Shown piece after piece: positions 1 to 11,915 of a stretch of 64,000 bases of DNA. The notes below the pieces were generated by a model. The model made no database searches and was not told the DNA's origin. It was given only the letters and a program-made list of their open reading frames with translations. The position numbers and the translations under genes were made by a program. Positions within the stretch are counted from its first letter, which is position 1; every line of letters begins with the position of its first letter. The stretch is from Parahaliea mediterranea (GTDB lineage: Bacteria; Pseudomonadota; Gammaproteobacteria; Pseudomonadales; Halieaceae), in contig NZ_QEWO01000009.1 of the NCBI RefSeq assembly GCF_003402235.1, positions 1-64,000 of the forward strand, written 5' to 3'.

Positions 1-163
1 AGTCACTTGTGTCTGATAATAGTCGTAGCTATCACCTCAACAAGTGCCCACACATCTGTCTTCGTCTATTTGTTAAGCAACCCCTGATCGCCAGGATTCA
101 GGGTGTCAATCAGGTCGCTTTCGCTGCTAGCCGCTTGGCTGCTCTCCCTGACTGAGGACGCGT
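1..163 (-). other. rRNA operon leader (5' part of the 16S rRNA precursor)
   Basis: Read on the minus strand, this stretch has the layout of a gammaproteobacterial rrn leader. A boxA-like antitermination element (TGCTTAACAAAT, 68-79) is followed by a GTGTGGGCACTTG block (41-53), which closely matches the GTGTGGGCACTCG block of E. coli 16S leaders. The mature 16S gene would start beyond the left edge of the window. In Pseudomonas, tyrS also lies directly beside a 16S rRNA gene, which supports the reading. No part of mature 16S is visible here. Confidence 0.85.
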
Positions 164-215
164 ATTATAAGGATCGATGTTTCGTTGGCAACTGTTTTTT
201 GCAATTTTTTGCATC
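164..215 (-). promoter_or_regulatory. Strong rRNA promoter with UP-element-like tract
   Basis: On the minus strand a consensus -10 TATAAT (164-169) sits 16 bp from a -35 TTGCCA (186-191). The -10 is followed by a GC-rich discriminator (ACGCGTCC). The A/T tracts upstream of the -35 (about 192-215) look like an UP element. This is the usual architecture of a growth-rate-regulated rrn P1 promoter and fits the boxA and leader downstream. Confidence 0.8.
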
Positions 216-419
216 AATCGCTGCCTTCGCGATCACTTCACCTTTTTAGCCTAAGCTATTGAAACTGAATCAGTTTCCAGGTGCCCTTCGGGAGGATTTT
301 GCGTCCCGTCCTCGTCGAAGGGAGGCGCACTATACGCAGCGGAATTTTGATGCGCAAGCACTTTGTGAAAATAATTTTCGACAGCCCCGCGAGCGCGCAA
401 AAAACTACCGCCAGGCCGC
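216..419. other. Intergenic region between tyrS and the rRNA promoter
   Basis: About 200 bases with no credible gene. It lies downstream of tyrS and upstream of the rRNA promoter. A small palindrome (GAAACTG at 261-267, CAGTTTC at 271-277, 3-nt loop) is present but has no clear T tract, so a tyrS terminator is not established. Factor-binding sites for the rRNA promoter, such as Fis sites, would be expected here but none could be called. Confidence 0.5.
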
Positions 420-1715
420 TCAGCCCAACTCGAAAAGGTGGTACTTCTTTTTACCCAGGCGAACCAGGAAGTAGCGCCCGAACAGCGCGCTCTCGGCACA
501 GAACACGCGCGCTGGCTCGGCGTTCGCATCCCAGCCCACAGCCGCGTTATTAACCAGCACGGCGTTTCGCCCCAGCGCATCCTTTACCTGCTTGCCTGAC
601 GCCGCCATACCCGCCTCGGTCAGCAACTGGGTGAGGGTATCCGGCAATGCCGACAGCGACAGGGTGCTGGCCGGCAGGCCATCCTGGCGCAACTGGGCAA
701 AGTCTTCCGCCGACAGTGCACCGAGTTCCCCACTGAACAGCGCCTCGGTTATCCGCTGCGCTGCGCTGAGACCCTCGTCGCCATGCACCAGGCGTGTCAC
801 CTCGCGAGCCAGCACAGCCTGGGCCTCCGGGCGCCCGGAACGCTCGGCGTCGGCCTGCTCAAGGGCGTCGATTTCCACAACCGGCAGGAAAGTGAAGTAC
901 TTGAGGAAGCGATAGACATCCGCATCGGCGGTGCCAAGCCAGAACTGGTAGAAGGCATAGGGCGAGGTGCGCCGCGCATCCAGCCAGATGGTGCCTGACT
1001 CGGTCTTGCCGAACTTGGTACCGTCTGCCTTGGTAATCAGGGGCATGGTCAGGCCAAAGACTTTCTCGCCGTTGACGCGCCGTGTGAGGTCAATGCCGCC
1101 GGTAATGTTGCCCCACTGGTCCGAGCCACCTATCTGAAGGCTGCAGTTGTGGCGCCGGTTCAACTCGGAAAAGTCGTAGGACTGTAGGATCATGTAAGTG
1201 AACTCGGTGTAGCTCAGGCCGGCGCCTTCGCGTTCGAGGCGCTGCTTCACTGACTCTTTCTGGATCATCGCATTGACGGAGAAGTGCTTGCCGACGTCCC
1301 GCAGGAAGCTCAGCACATCCATGCCCGCGGTCCAGTCCAGGTTGTTCACTACTTCGGCGCTGCGCTCACCGGCCTCGAAATCAATAAAGCGGGAAACCTG
1401 GGCCTTCAGCTTTTCGACCCAGCCGGCCACCACATCCGGGGTGTTCAACTGCCGCTCCTGCGCCTTGAAGCTGGGGTCACCAATCAGCCCTGTGGCGCCA
1501 CCCACCAGCGCCAGGGGGCGATGACCGGCATCCTGGAAACGGCGCAGCATTAGAAGAGGCACCAGCGAGCCGATATGCAGGCTGTCGGCGGTGGGGTCAA
1601 AACCGCAATAGAGCGTGCGCGAACCACCGTCCAGCCAGGCCGGAAGCTCGTCTTCTCCGGCTACCTGAAATACCAGTCCGCGGGCGCGGAGGTCCGCCAA
1701 TAATGCGCTGCTCAT
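420..1715 (-). CDS. tyrS: Tyrosyl-tRNA synthetase
   Basis: Class I aminoacyl-tRNA synthetase that charges tRNA-Tyr in the cytoplasm. The 431-residue product has the HIGH-type signature HIGS (residues 47-50) in the Rossmann fold, the KMSKS-type loop KFGKT (about 234-238) and a C-terminal S4-like RNA-binding domain. The start is taken at the ATG at 1715, whose protein begins [13 protein letters not shown] as in TyrS homologues. The frame stays open further upstream, but that extension covers the intergenic promoter region. An AGAGAAGA ribosome-binding site precedes the ATG. It is divergent from the M23 peptidase gene, an arrangement shared with Pseudomonas. Confidence 0.95.
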   Translation of the reverse strand: MSSALLADLRARGLVFQVAGEDELPAWLDGGSRTLYCGFDPTADSLHIGSLVPLLMLRRFQDAGHRPLALVGGATGLIGDPSFKAQERQLNTPDVVAGWVEKLKAQVSRFIDFEAGERSAEVVNNLDWTAGMDVLSFLRDVGKHFSVNAMIQKESVKQRLEREGAGLSYTEFTYMILQSYDFSELNRRHNCSLQIGGSDQWGNITGGIDLTRRVNGEKVFGLTMPLITKADGTKFGKTESGTIWLDARRTSPYAFYQFWLGTADADVYRFLKYFTFLPVVEIDALEQADAERSGRPEAQAVLAREVTRLVHGDEGLSAAQRITEALFSGELGALSAEDFAQLRQDGLPASTLSLSALPDTLTQLLTEAGMAASGKQVKDALGRNAVLVNNAAVGWDANAEPARVFCAESALFGRYFLVRLGKKKYHLFELG

Positions 1716-1810
1716 GGGTCTTCTCTCGACAGGAATTGCTTGTGTGAAGGAAAAAAGGCCGAAAACCTTACACCACACCCCTAAATGAGTGAACCCGAAT
1801 AATACCGGAA

Positions 1811-1840
1811 CTGTTGATTCCAGCTGAATTTCAATATACT
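1811..1840 (+). promoter_or_regulatory. Candidate promoter of the M23 peptidase gene
   Basis: A good -10 hexamer TATACT (1835-1840) lies 35 bases before the peptidase ATG. The -35 is weak: CTGTTG (1811-1816) at 18 bp spacing, or TTGATT (1814-1819) at 15 bp. On the other strand a TATTAT (1799-1804) could serve as the -10 of tyrS. The divergent intergenic region is about 160 bases long. Confidence 0.4.
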
Positions 1841-1874
1841 GGCCGGCATTGGGAGTGACCATAAGATCGGGGAT

Positions 1875-3365
1875 ATGACGAAACACGCGAAGCCGCGAGG
1901 GGCAACTGCTAATACTGCGAACGGCACGGTGGCCGGCGCTCAGCAGGCGCTGGGGCACCACAAGCATTTCGTGGCGGTCGCCATCCTGACCGCCGGTGTG
2001 GCGATTACGGCCGGCCTGGCACCAGGCGGCTCGGTAAAAGCCAACCGCGAAGCCGCCCTGGAAACTGACAGTGCCGAACAGGCGGTGGAGCGCATTCTCA
2101 GCGCCACTGCGGCGCCTTCCCCTGCCACGCCGGCGTCCAGTAACGACATTACGCCCCCGCTGGACAGCGTCTCACTGCCGGCAGAAGCACCGCCCGAGGA
2201 ACTCGCCGCAGCCGAGCCGCCAGTCCCTCCTGCACCCGATTGGAAAGAAGAGACCGTGCGCGCCGGCGACAACCTCTCTTTGATCTTCAAGCGCGCCGGC
2301 TACGACAATGGCGATGTTCACCAGGTGGTCTACGCGTCCCCCCAGGGCAAGGCGCTGTCGCGCATCTACCCCGGGCAAACCGTTGCCTTTCTGGCCGCGA
2401 GCGATGGCAGCCTTGCCGGCGTGAAGCATGTTATCTCGCCGCTGGAGACCGTCACCTACCAGCGTGGTGATGACGGCCTGTACAGTGCCGAGCGTGTCAT
2501 TCGTCAGCCGGAGATCCGTGAATCCTGGGCCAGCGGGGAGATCACCTCCTCACTTTTCATGGCCGGGCAGGACATGGGGCTATCGCAGATGAAAATTCTC
2601 GAGCTGGCCAACATTTTCGGCGGCGTCATCGATTTCGTGCTGGACCCACGCAAGGGCGACACCATCCACGTGGTGTACGAGGAGCACTACCTGGATGGCG
2701 AGAAGTACCGCGACGGCGACATTATCGCCGCCTCGTTCACCAACCAGGGCGAAACCTTCACCGCCTATCGCTACCAGGACAGCGACGGCGATGTGAGCTA
2801 TTACAACGCCGATGGCGTGAGCATGCGCAAGGCCTTCCTGATGGCGCCGGTGGACTTCACCCGCATCAGCTCCAACTTCAACATGAAGCGCCTGCACCCC
2901 ATCTACAAGACCACCCGCCCCCATCGCGGCACCGATTACGCGGCCCCCACGGGCACGCCGGTGTTTGCTGCCGGGGATGGCCGGGTCATCAAGGCGGGCT
3001 ACAGCCGCCCCAACGGGAACTACGTGTTTATCCAGCACGGCGACCGCTATGTCACCAAGTACCTGCACCTGCACAAGAAACATGTGAAGCAGGGGCAGCG
3101 CGTGGCACAGAGCGACGTTATCGGCACCGTGGGCAGTACCGGCGCCGCCACCGGCCCGCACCTGCACTATGAATTCCTGGTGGACGGGGTACACCGCAAC
3201 CCGCGCACCATCCACAAGGAACTGCCCAAGGCAAAAACCCTGCCGTCTTCCGAAATGGCGGCCTTCCAGCAGTCCATTGCCCCCGCTGCCCAGCAGCTGG
3301 CCTCATTGCAGTCCGGCAACCGGCTCGCCCTCAACCAGGCCAGCGCCGACGCTGGCCAGCGCTGA
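1875..3365 (+). CDS. M23 family murein DD-endopeptidase (MepM/OapA-like)
   Basis: Periplasmic zinc endopeptidase expected to cut peptidoglycan cross-links during wall growth. The 496-residue product starts with a cytoplasmic tail and one membrane segment (about 32-50). A Pro/Ala/Glu-rich linker follows, then a LysM/OapA-like region (about 120-200) and a C-terminal LytM domain. The LytM metal ligands are seen in [11 protein letters not shown] and GPHLHYEF, with an HLH motif between them. Size and layout match MepM/YebA-type proteins. anmK follows 8 bases later, so both are probably in one wall-turnover operon. Confidence 0.9.
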   Translation: MTKHAKPRGATANTANGTVAGAQQALGHHKHFVAVAILTAGVAITAGLAPGGSVKANREAALETDSAEQAVERILSATAAPSPATPASSNDITPPLDSVSLPAEAPPEELAAAEPPVPPAPDWKEETVRAGDNLSLIFKRAGYDNGDVHQVVYASPQGKALSRIYPGQTVAFLAASDGSLAGVKHVISPLETVTYQRGDDGLYSAERVIRQPEIRESWASGEITSSLFMAGQDMGLSQMKILELANIFGGVIDFVLDPRKGDTIHVVYEEHYLDGEKYRDGDIIAASFTNQGETFTAYRYQDSDGDVSYYNADGVSMRKAFLMAPVDFTRISSNFNMKRLHPIYKTTRPHRGTDYAAPTGTPVFAAGDGRVIKAGYSRPNGNYVFIQHGDRYVTKYLHLHKKHVKQGQRVAQSDVIGTVGSTGAATGPHLHYEFLVDGVHRNPRTIHKELPKAKTLPSSEMAAFQQSIAPAAQQLASLQSGNRLALNQASADAGQR

Positions 3366-3373
3366 ACGCTCCG

Positions 3374-4519
3374 GTGCCCGACCCGCTCTTTATCGGGCTG
3401 ATGTCGGGCACCAGTGTCGATGGTATCGACTGCGCACTGACCCGCATCACCCCGGCAGGTGTTGAGCTGCTGGCCACCTGCGAGCACCCCATTGCCGATG
3501 ACACCCGGCGCCGCATAACTGCCATCAGCCAGAGGGGCGACAACGAAATTGAGCGCATGGGCGCGCTGGACAGGGAACTGGGTGAACTGTTCGCGAGCGC
3601 GACGCTGGCGCTGCTTGAGCAAAGCGGCCACCGGGCCGAGGACATCAGGGCCATTGGCTCCCACGGGCAGACCATCCGCCACCTGCCGCCCTCTGTGCAC
3701 CGCCCCCCGGAATACGGTTTTACGCTGCAGATAGGCGACCCGAACACCATTGCCGAGCGCACCGGCATTACAACGGTTGCCGATTTCCGGCGCCGGGACA
3801 TTGCCACTGGCGGCGAGGGCGCCCCGCTGGCACCGGCCTTTCACGCCGCGGCCTTCGCGGCACAGGGCCTGAGCCGGGTAATCCTCAACATCGGCGGCAT
3901 CGCCAATGCCAGCCTACTGGACGGGGCTGGCGGTGTGCGTGGCTTTGATACCGGCCCCGGCAACACCCTGCTCGACCATTGGGTGCAGCGCCATCAGGGC
4001 AGACCCTATGATCGCGATGGCCAGTGGGCTGCCGAGGGTGAGGTGGACAGCGTGCTGCTCGCGCAGCTACTGGCGCACGATTTTCTGGCGCGCACCGGAC
4101 CACGCAGTACCGGCAAGGAGGCCTTCAATCTCGCCTGGCTGGACCAGCAACTGCAGCAGCTGCCCCACAGCCCCGAGCCCCAGGCGGTACAGAGCACGCT
4201 GGCGGAATTTACCGCCGCCTCGATTGCCGAGAGTATTGCCCGGGAAGCCGGCCCGCTGGATGAGGTGTACGTGTGCGGCGGCGGCGCCCGCAACACGGAC
4301 CTGATGCGGCGCCTCTACCGGCGCCTGTCTCCGGCTCGGCTGGACACCACCGCGGCGCTGGGTATCGATCCGGAATGGGTGGAGGCGGCAGCCTTTGCCT
4401 GGCTGGCGTGGCGCACCCTGGGAGGGCTGGCCGGGAATGTGCCGGCGGTGACCGGCGCCAACAGGGACGTGGTGCTGGGGGGAATCTATCCCGCCGCTGG
4501 CGCGATAGGCATCAAATAG
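3374..4519 (+). CDS. anmK: Anhydro-N-acetylmuramic acid kinase
   Basis: Converts 1,6-anhydro-MurNAc, released by lytic transglycosylases, to MurNAc-6-phosphate in the cytosol for peptidoglycan recycling. The 381-residue protein opens with the family signature [11 protein letters not shown], carries [10 protein letters not shown] in the middle, and has the GGGARN nucleotide-binding turn near the end. Translation appears to start at a GTG 8 bases after the M23 peptidase stop, with no strong Shine-Dalgarno, so translational coupling is likely. Its 3' end overlaps the convergent erpA by 8 bases. Confidence 0.95.
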   Translation: MPDPLFIGLMSGTSVDGIDCALTRITPAGVELLATCEHPIADDTRRRITAISQRGDNEIERMGALDRELGELFASATLALLEQSGHRAEDIRAIGSHGQTIRHLPPSVHRPPEYGFTLQIGDPNTIAERTGITTVADFRRRDIATGGEGAPLAPAFHAAAFAAQGLSRVILNIGGIANASLLDGAGGVRGFDTGPGNTLLDHWVQRHQGRPYDRDGQWAAEGEVDSVLLAQLLAHDFLARTGPRSTGKEAFNLAWLDQQLQQLPHSPEPQAVQSTLAEFTAASIAESIAREAGPLDEVYVCGGGARNTDLMRRLYRRLSPARLDTTAALGIDPEWVEAAAFAWLAWRTLGGLAGNVPAVTGANRDVVLGGIYPAAGAIGIK

Positions 4520-4865
4520 AGAACGACGCGCCGCAGCCGCAGGTGGTGGCGGCATTGGGGTTGTTGATCACAAAGCGCGAGCCCTCAAGCCCCTCGCTGT
4601 AATCCACTTCCGCCCCCGCCAGGTACTGAAAACTCATAGGGTCCACCAGCACCGTGACACCATCGCGCTCGATGGCCGTGTCATCCTCGGCCGCCTCTTC
4701 CTCGAAGGTAAAGCCATACTGGAAGCCGGAGCATCCGCCGCCCGTAATATAGACACGCAGCTTGAGGCTGGGGTTTTCCTCCTCTTCGACCAATTCCTGC
4801 ACCTTGGCGACGGCGCGCGGCGACAGGTTGAGGCTGGCGGGATTGAAGGCTTCGGCTACAGACAT
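4512..4865 (-). CDS. erpA: Iron-sulfur cluster insertion protein ErpA
   Basis: A-type Fe-S carrier that hands clusters to apo-enzymes. The 117-residue product has the three conserved ligand cysteines: one in [10 protein letters not shown] and two in the C-terminal CGCG motif. The extra N-terminal stretch compared with IscA fits ErpA. The gene is convergent with anmK (8-base overlap) and lies upstream of the heme genes, which also serve Fe cofactor supply. A position between anmK and argC is seen in Pseudomonas too. Confidence 0.95.
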   Translation of the reverse strand: MSVAEAFNPASLNLSPRAVAKVQELVEEEENPSLKLRVYITGGGCSGFQYGFTFEEEAAEDDTAIERDGVTVLVDPMSFQYLAGAEVDYSEGLEGSRFVINNPNAATTCGCGASFSI

Positions 4866-4946
4866 GGGTCACTTCCGCTGCCCCGGGGCAGCTCGGGCTG
4901 GAAAATAAAGGGCGATCAACCGCAGATTATCGTAAGACCCAGTAAA

Positions 4947-5393
4947 TCAGTCAACTTTAGCCAGCACATTCGCCAGCACGGCCGCCGGGACATCCGCCTG
5001 CCGAAGGGCCTCCGGCGCGGCCTGTGCATGGGTTACCACCGCTGGCGCCGCACTGTGTACCAGCTGGCCGTTGACTTCACAGCCCGCCGCCATCTCCATG
5101 ACGGCGTAGTACACATCGCCGCTGACCCGGGCGCGGGGGGCGAGTTCGATGTGCAGGGCGGCGTAGACGTTGCCGCGCACCTCGCCGTTGACCATCACTA
5201 CCGGCGCCCTGATTTCACCCACAACGCAGCCGCCGTCAATCACCCGCACCAGGGCCTCGCCCTCCGGCCGGGCGAGGATATTGCCACGCACGATGCCCTC
5301 GATATCGAGCGTGCCGCCGAAGTGGATATCGCCCACAATCTCGGTATCCCGCGATACCAGTGTGGTGGCGGCGGACGTTTTACTTCGCCACAC
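4947..5393 (-). CDS. Bactofilin (polymer-forming cytoskeletal protein)
   Basis: Bactofilins form nucleotide-free beta-helical filaments that organise wall enzymes. The roughly 148-residue product has the repeated short beta-strand pattern of the family (GDIHFGGTLDIEGIVRGN, then VNGEVRGNV and SGDVYY). A GTG at 5393 is chosen as start because an AGGAG lies 10 bases before it and the protein then begins just before the beta-helix. The longer open frame would run back through the upstream gene. It overlaps the end of that gene by 14 bases, implying translational coupling. Confidence 0.85.
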   Translation of the reverse strand: MWRSKTSAATTLVSRDTEIVGDIHFGGTLDIEGIVRGNILARPEGEALVRVIDGGCVVGEIRAPVVMVNGEVRGNVYAALHIELAPRARVSGDVYYAVMEMAAGCEVNGQLVHSAAPAVVTHAQAAPEALRQADVPAAVLANVLAKVD

Positions 5394-6069
5394 GGGTGAA
5401 TCGCTCCTGCACCTGCCAGGGATGGTTTTCCCGCAAATCCAGCTTGCGCGGCTGGGTGATGGTGGCCTGAACATCCAGTGACAGGGGCTGAAAGCCCTCG
5501 GGCAGTACCATCTCGCCCTCCACAACCTGAAAGTAGCGAAAGCGCAGGTCAATGCCGGCGTCGTCGACATCATCGCTCAGGGCCGACAGGGGGTAACTCA
5601 GTGGCTGGCCGTCTTCGAGGCCCAGAACAGTCACCGACAGTTCGCCACGCAGGCTGTCGTGCTTGCGCGCCTCCTGCTGGGCGATGATGCGATAGGCGTA
5701 GTGTCCGGGCGTATCCAGCGCGGTCAACTCCACCCCGCGCAGGCTGAAGCCCTGGGCGATTTCACCGGGCGCCATCAGGCTGCGATAAAAACGCAGGCCC
5801 TCGTCCAGGTCGGCGATCTGTTCCTGCTGGGCGGCGAGATCCTTGCGCACCAGTTCCAGCGCCGAGCGATCCACCTCGTGGCGGGTGCGGGCGGCCGCCA
5901 CCTGTTCCTGCAGGGCGCGAATTTCAGCCTGGGCCGCCGGGTAGGCGCGGCGCCATTGCCGGTACTGATCCGGGTCGATACCCATGCCGCGATAGGCTGC
6001 CTGCTGGCCGAGCAGTGCGCCCAAACCCAGCAGCGCAGCGGCCACCAGCAGCAGCACAACCACCAACAC
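5380..6069 (-). CDS. DUF6776-like membrane-anchored coiled-coil protein
   Basis: A 229-residue protein of unknown function. It has one N-terminal membrane helix (about 1-20), a long predicted coiled coil (about 35-100, rich in Ala, Gln, Glu and Arg), then a compact beta-rich domain. It precedes and overlaps a bactofilin gene, so it may be the membrane partner of that filament; this is inference from context. The GTG start at 6069 is uncertain. The frame stays open upstream and encodes an Arg-rich run (RIRRRR) just before the helix, as expected for a cytoplasmic flank, but no standard start codon is found there. Confidence 0.7.
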   Translation of the reverse strand: MLVVVLLLVAAALLGLGALLGQQAAYRGMGIDPDQYRQWRRAYPAAQAEIRALQEQVAAARTRHEVDRSALELVRKDLAAQQEQIADLDEGLRFYRSLMAPGEIAQGFSLRGVELTALDTPGHYAYRIIAQQEARKHDSLRGELSVTVLGLEDGQPLSYPLSALSDDVDDAGIDLRFRYFQVVEGEMVLPEGFQPLSLDVQATITQPRKLDLRENHPWQVQERFTRVAK

Positions 6070-6113
6070 CCGGCGGCGCCGGATGCGGGCCGCCTTGCCA
6101 TAGCGGGGGCCGT

Positions 6114-7151
6114 TCAGGGCAGCAGCCCCACCTGGGTAAGGCCGCGGTGCTCAGGCAAGCCCAGCATAATGTTCATGTTCTGCACCGCTTGGCCCGAGGC
6201 GCCCTTCACCAGGTTGTCGATGGTGGACATGACCACCACCGTGTCGCGCTCCTGGGGCAGGGCCAGCGAAATCTGGCATTGGTTGGCACCCTTGACAGTG
6301 CGCGTCTGGGGGTACATCCCCGTCGGCAGCACATCGACAAAGGGCTCGCTCCGGTACCGCTGCTCGAACAAAGCCTGCAATGCAGGCAGGTCGGCGTCAC
6401 CTGTCAGGCGGGCGAACAGGGTGGCGTGGATACCCCGCACCATAGGCAGCAGGTGGGGCACAAAGGTCAGTGACACCGGGCCACCCTGCACATCTACCAG
6501 GCCCTGCTCGATCTCCGGCAGGTGGCGGTGCCCGCTAACACCATAGGCCTTGAAGCTGCCGGACACTTCACTCAGCAGGTTGTCGATTTTTGCCTGCCGG
6601 CCGGCGCCGCTGGCCCCGCTGGCGGCGCTGGCGATAAGGTGGGCAGGGTCAACCAGGCCCGCCTCCAGCAGGGGGATAAAGCCCAGCTGGATCGCGGTGG
6701 GATAACAGCCGGGGCAGGCCACCAGACGGGCATCGGCAATCTCGCTGCGAAAGCGTTCGGGCAGGCCGTAGACCACCTCCGGCAGCAGTTGCGGGCTGGC
6801 ATGGGGTTCGCCGTACCAGCGCGACCAGAGCTCGGCATCGCGAATGCGGTAATCCGCCGACAGATCCACCACCCGGGTACCCGCCTGCAGCAGTTCGGGC
6901 ACCAGGTTCATGGCCACATTGTGGGGTGTGGCAAAAAACACCAGGTCGCAGCCGGCCAGCAGCGCCACGTCCGGTTCGGAGAAGGCCAGGTCATAGCGGC
7001 CACGCAGGTTCGGAAACAGCTCGTCCACACGGCGGCCGGCTTCGGCCCGGGAGGTAATGGCCACCACCTCCACGTCGTCGTGCAATGCCAGTAAACGCAG
7101 CAACTCCACGCCGGTATAACCGGTGCCGCCTACAATGCCGATTCTTGCCAT
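6114..7151 (-). CDS. argC: N-acetyl-gamma-glutamyl-phosphate reductase
   Basis: NADPH-dependent reduction of N-acetylglutamyl phosphate, the third step of arginine synthesis. The 345-residue protein starts with the dinucleotide-binding motif [10 protein letters not shown] and contains the catalytic cysteine in ACPGCYPTA. The ATG at 7151 is supported by a strong AGGAGG ribosome-binding site about 9 bases upstream and gives the usual N-terminus MARIGIVGG. It is divergent from the CLC channel gene and upstream of the DUF6776/bactofilin pair on the same strand. Confidence 0.96.
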   Translation of the reverse strand: MARIGIVGGTGYTGVELLRLLALHDDVEVVAITSRAEAGRRVDELFPNLRGRYDLAFSEPDVALLAGCDLVFFATPHNVAMNLVPELLQAGTRVVDLSADYRIRDAELWSRWYGEPHASPQLLPEVVYGLPERFRSEIADARLVACPGCYPTAIQLGFIPLLEAGLVDPAHLIASAASGASGAGRQAKIDNLLSEVSGSFKAYGVSGHRHLPEIEQGLVDVQGGPVSLTFVPHLLPMVRGIHATLFARLTGDADLPALQALFEQRYRSEPFVDVLPTGMYPQTRTVKGANQCQISLALPQERDTVVVMSTIDNLVKGASGQAVQNMNIMLGLPEHRGLTQVGLLP

Positions 7152-7273
7152 AATGCCTAAACCTCCTGTTTGAACTGCCGCTGCCAATACCCGCCCGCAG
7201 CGGCGCAACAGTATAAAAGCAATAGGGGGCGATTTAACTGGTAATATTCGGTTTTTGCCCGGGACAGCACCCC

Positions 7274-8998
7274 TTGTACAAACTGCTGGACAGCTATCGC
7301 CGCTACCTCACCAACTACCACTCGGTGGTGGCCTATGCCGTGCTCGGCATCGTAGGTGGGCTGGCCTCGGGGCTGGTGGTGATGGCCTTCGAAACAGCCA
7401 TCGCGGAGCTGGCGGTGCTGTGGGGAGTCCACGGCGGTGGCGAGGGTTTTGAAGCCCTGCCGCAATGGCAGCGCTTTGCCCTGCCCGCCGCCGGCGCACT
7501 GGTGCTGGGCCTGGGCTTCTGGTGGCTGCGGTTCGAGGATCGCGAAACCGGCATCGTCCACGTGCTGCACCGCATGCACAGCGATTATGGCGTACTGCCC
7601 CTGCGCAATGCCCTGGTGCAGTTTGTCGGCGGTGCCTTTGCGCTGGCCACGGGGCAGTCCGGGGGCCGCGAGGGGCCGGGGGTGCACCTGGGCGCAGCCG
7701 CCAACAGCCTGTTGGGGCAGCGGCTGGGGCTGCCCAACAACAGCCTGCGGGTGCTGATTGCCTGCGGCACCGCCGGCGGCATTGCCGCCGCCTTCAATAC
7801 GCCCCTGGCGGGTGTGATTTTCGCCATGGAGGTGATTGTCGCCGAGTACACCGTGGTGGGTTTTATCCCGGTCATGCTGGCAGCGGTGTCGGCCTCTGCC
7901 ATTGCCCGCCAACTCGGCGGCGGGGCGGTGATGTTCAGCGTTCCCGCAGTGGAACTGAACTCCCTGTGGGAAATGCCCTACATCATTCTGCTGGGGGTTA
8001 TTTGCGGCCTGGCGGTCACCGCGTTTATCCAGCTCAGCCAGCTCACCGCCCGCGCCGCCCGCTGGCCGGTGGCCCTGCGCTTTACCCTGGCAGGCTGTCT
8101 CACGGGCGCCCTGGCGTTGCTGGTGCCGGAGGTGCTCGGCATCGGCTACGACACACTCGAGGAGGCGCTGCAGGGCAACCTGACCCTGCAGTTGCTGGCA
8201 ACCCTGGCGGTTTGCAAGCTGGTGGCCACGGGGGTGAGTTGCGGCATGGGCATGCCTATAGGGCTGATTGGCCCCAACCTGCTGATTGGCGCCTGCATTG
8301 GCGGGGCGCTCGGCATGATCGGGCATACCTATGCCCCGGAGCTGGCGTCGGAGCACACGCTGTATATCACCATCGGCATGGCCGCCTGCATGGGCGCCGT
8401 GCTGAATGCCCCCCTGGCGGCCGTGCTGGCGGTGATCGAACTCACCCAGAGCGCCGGGGTGGCGATGCCGGCCCTGCTGGCGATCATCGCCGCCAACCTG
8501 ATCAACAATGGCCTGTTTCACCACCGCGCCGCCCACCAGGTGGTGCTGCGGCAGTTGCTACGAGCGGTGCCCGACGACCCCCTCAACCAGCTCCTGCACC
8601 GCACCGACGTCACCTCGAACATGGAGGTGAGTGTGGTGAAAATTTCCGTCAACCTGGACCCGGCCCGCCGCCCCATGCTGCTCAATGCCACCCCCACCTG
8701 GTGCGTGGTAACCCGCGACGGGGAGGACCTGTTCCTGCTGCGCGGTGCCGAACTGGCAGAAAAGCTGCTGGAGATCGGCGAGATAGAGGAGCCCCTCAAC
8801 CTGTCGGACCTGGATCTGCGCCGCTGGTCCATAGCGCCCGTTCCGGTGCAGGCCACGCTGCGCCAGGCGATGGACCGCATCAAGGAGCGCACGGTGGAGG
8901 CGGTGTGCGTTTACGGCCGCAACGCCGGCGGCCATCGCGTGTTGCGGGGCGTTGTTACGCGCGAGAGCATCGAGCGCTTTACGCTCTCCAACCTGTAG
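7274..8998 (+). CDS. CLC-family chloride channel or H+/Cl- antiporter with C-terminal CBS region
   Basis: A polytopic inner-membrane anion transporter of 574 residues. Signature selectivity-filter segments are present: [11 protein letters not shown] and the [19 protein letters not shown] block, then [11 protein letters not shown]. About 170 residues follow the membrane part and look like a CBS-type regulatory domain. A TTG start (7274) is used because the residues after it ([11 protein letters not shown]) match the usual N-terminal helix of the family and no ATG lies nearby. The hemJ ATG follows 10 bases after its stop, so the two are probably cotranscribed. Confidence 0.9.
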   Translation: MYKLLDSYRRYLTNYHSVVAYAVLGIVGGLASGLVVMAFETAIAELAVLWGVHGGGEGFEALPQWQRFALPAAGALVLGLGFWWLRFEDRETGIVHVLHRMHSDYGVLPLRNALVQFVGGAFALATGQSGGREGPGVHLGAAANSLLGQRLGLPNNSLRVLIACGTAGGIAAAFNTPLAGVIFAMEVIVAEYTVVGFIPVMLAAVSASAIARQLGGGAVMFSVPAVELNSLWEMPYIILLGVICGLAVTAFIQLSQLTARAARWPVALRFTLAGCLTGALALLVPEVLGIGYDTLEEALQGNLTLQLLATLAVCKLVATGVSCGMGMPIGLIGPNLLIGACIGGALGMIGHTYAPELASEHTLYITIGMAACMGAVLNAPLAAVLAVIELTQSAGVAMPALLAIIAANLINNGLFHHRAAHQVVLRQLLRAVPDDPLNQLLHRTDVTSNMEVSVVKISVNLDPARRPMLLNATPTWCVVTRDGEDLFLLRGAELAEKLLEIGEIEEPLNLSDLDLRRWSIAPVPVQATLRQAMDRIKERTVEAVCVYGRNAGGHRVLRGVVTRESIERFTLSNL

Positions 8999-9008
8999 GG
9001 AATACACC

Positions 9009-9428
9009 ATGCTGTGGCTGAAGGCCTTGCACATTATTTTTGTGGTCTGCTGGTTTGCCGGCCTGTTCTACCTGCCGCGCATTCTGGTGTATTTCGCCGC
9101 CAGCGACAGCCCCCAGGCGCGCGCACAACTGGCCATCATGGCGCGGCGCCTGTACCGCTTTGTCACCCCGTTCATGGTATTGGCCATTGCGTTCGGGCTG
9201 GCCATGATCGGCATGAATCACGACTACTATCTGCAGGCCAAGTGGCTGTGGCTGAAACTGGCGGGCGTGGCCTTTCTGGTGGGCTACCATGTGCAGTGTG
9301 GGCGCTATGTGAAGGCGGTGAACGATGACACGGACGCACGATCCCACGTGTTTTACCGCTTTTTTAACGAGGTGCCGGTGCTGTTCCTGTTTGGCATCGT
9401 CTTGCTGGCGGTGCTCAAACCCTTCTAG
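9009..9428 (+). CDS. hemJ: Protoporphyrinogen IX oxidase HemJ
   Basis: Integral membrane enzyme that oxidises protoporphyrinogen IX to protoporphyrin IX in heme synthesis. The 139-residue product has four hydrophobic helices. Hallmarks are a His in the first helix (LKALHIIFVVCWFAGLFYLPR) and the conserved Lys in the QAKWLWLK segment, in keeping with HemJ (UPF0093). The ATG at 9009 is preferred over an in-frame upstream start because it gives the family N-terminus. hemL and hemB follow, so three heme steps are clustered. Confidence 0.92.
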   Translation: MLWLKALHIIFVVCWFAGLFYLPRILVYFAASDSPQARAQLAIMARRLYRFVTPFMVLAIAFGLAMIGMNHDYYLQAKWLWLKLAGVAFLVGYHVQCGRYVKAVNDDTDARSHVFYRFFNEVPVLFLFGIVLLAVLKPF

Positions 9429-9608
9429 CCCTTGCTAGAAATTGGCCGCCTTAGCCCGGATAATCGCGAACTCGAGGTTGCCGGCCGGCGCGGGACTGTC
9501 GCCGTTGACCGTGGCAACTGAGCATCGCAAGTGCCAGGCGCAAGCGTCGGCTCCGCCGCCTCAACCGCACGGCATACCCGCTCTGAAACCAGCCAGCCCA
9601 GGATACCC

Positions 9609-11911
<2,303 letters not shown>

Positions 11912-11915
11912 GCCC

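Noticed and set aside
261-277. Palindrome GAAACTG-AAT-CAGTTTC as a tyrS terminator
   Set aside because: The stem is short, AT-rich and not followed by a clear T tract; it is about 140 bases beyond the stop.
7157-8536. Long open frame on the minus strand (about 459 codons)
   Set aside because: It is antisense to the CLC channel gene, its product is full of Gly/His/Gln repeats typical of a GC-rich reverse frame, and it shows no family motifs.
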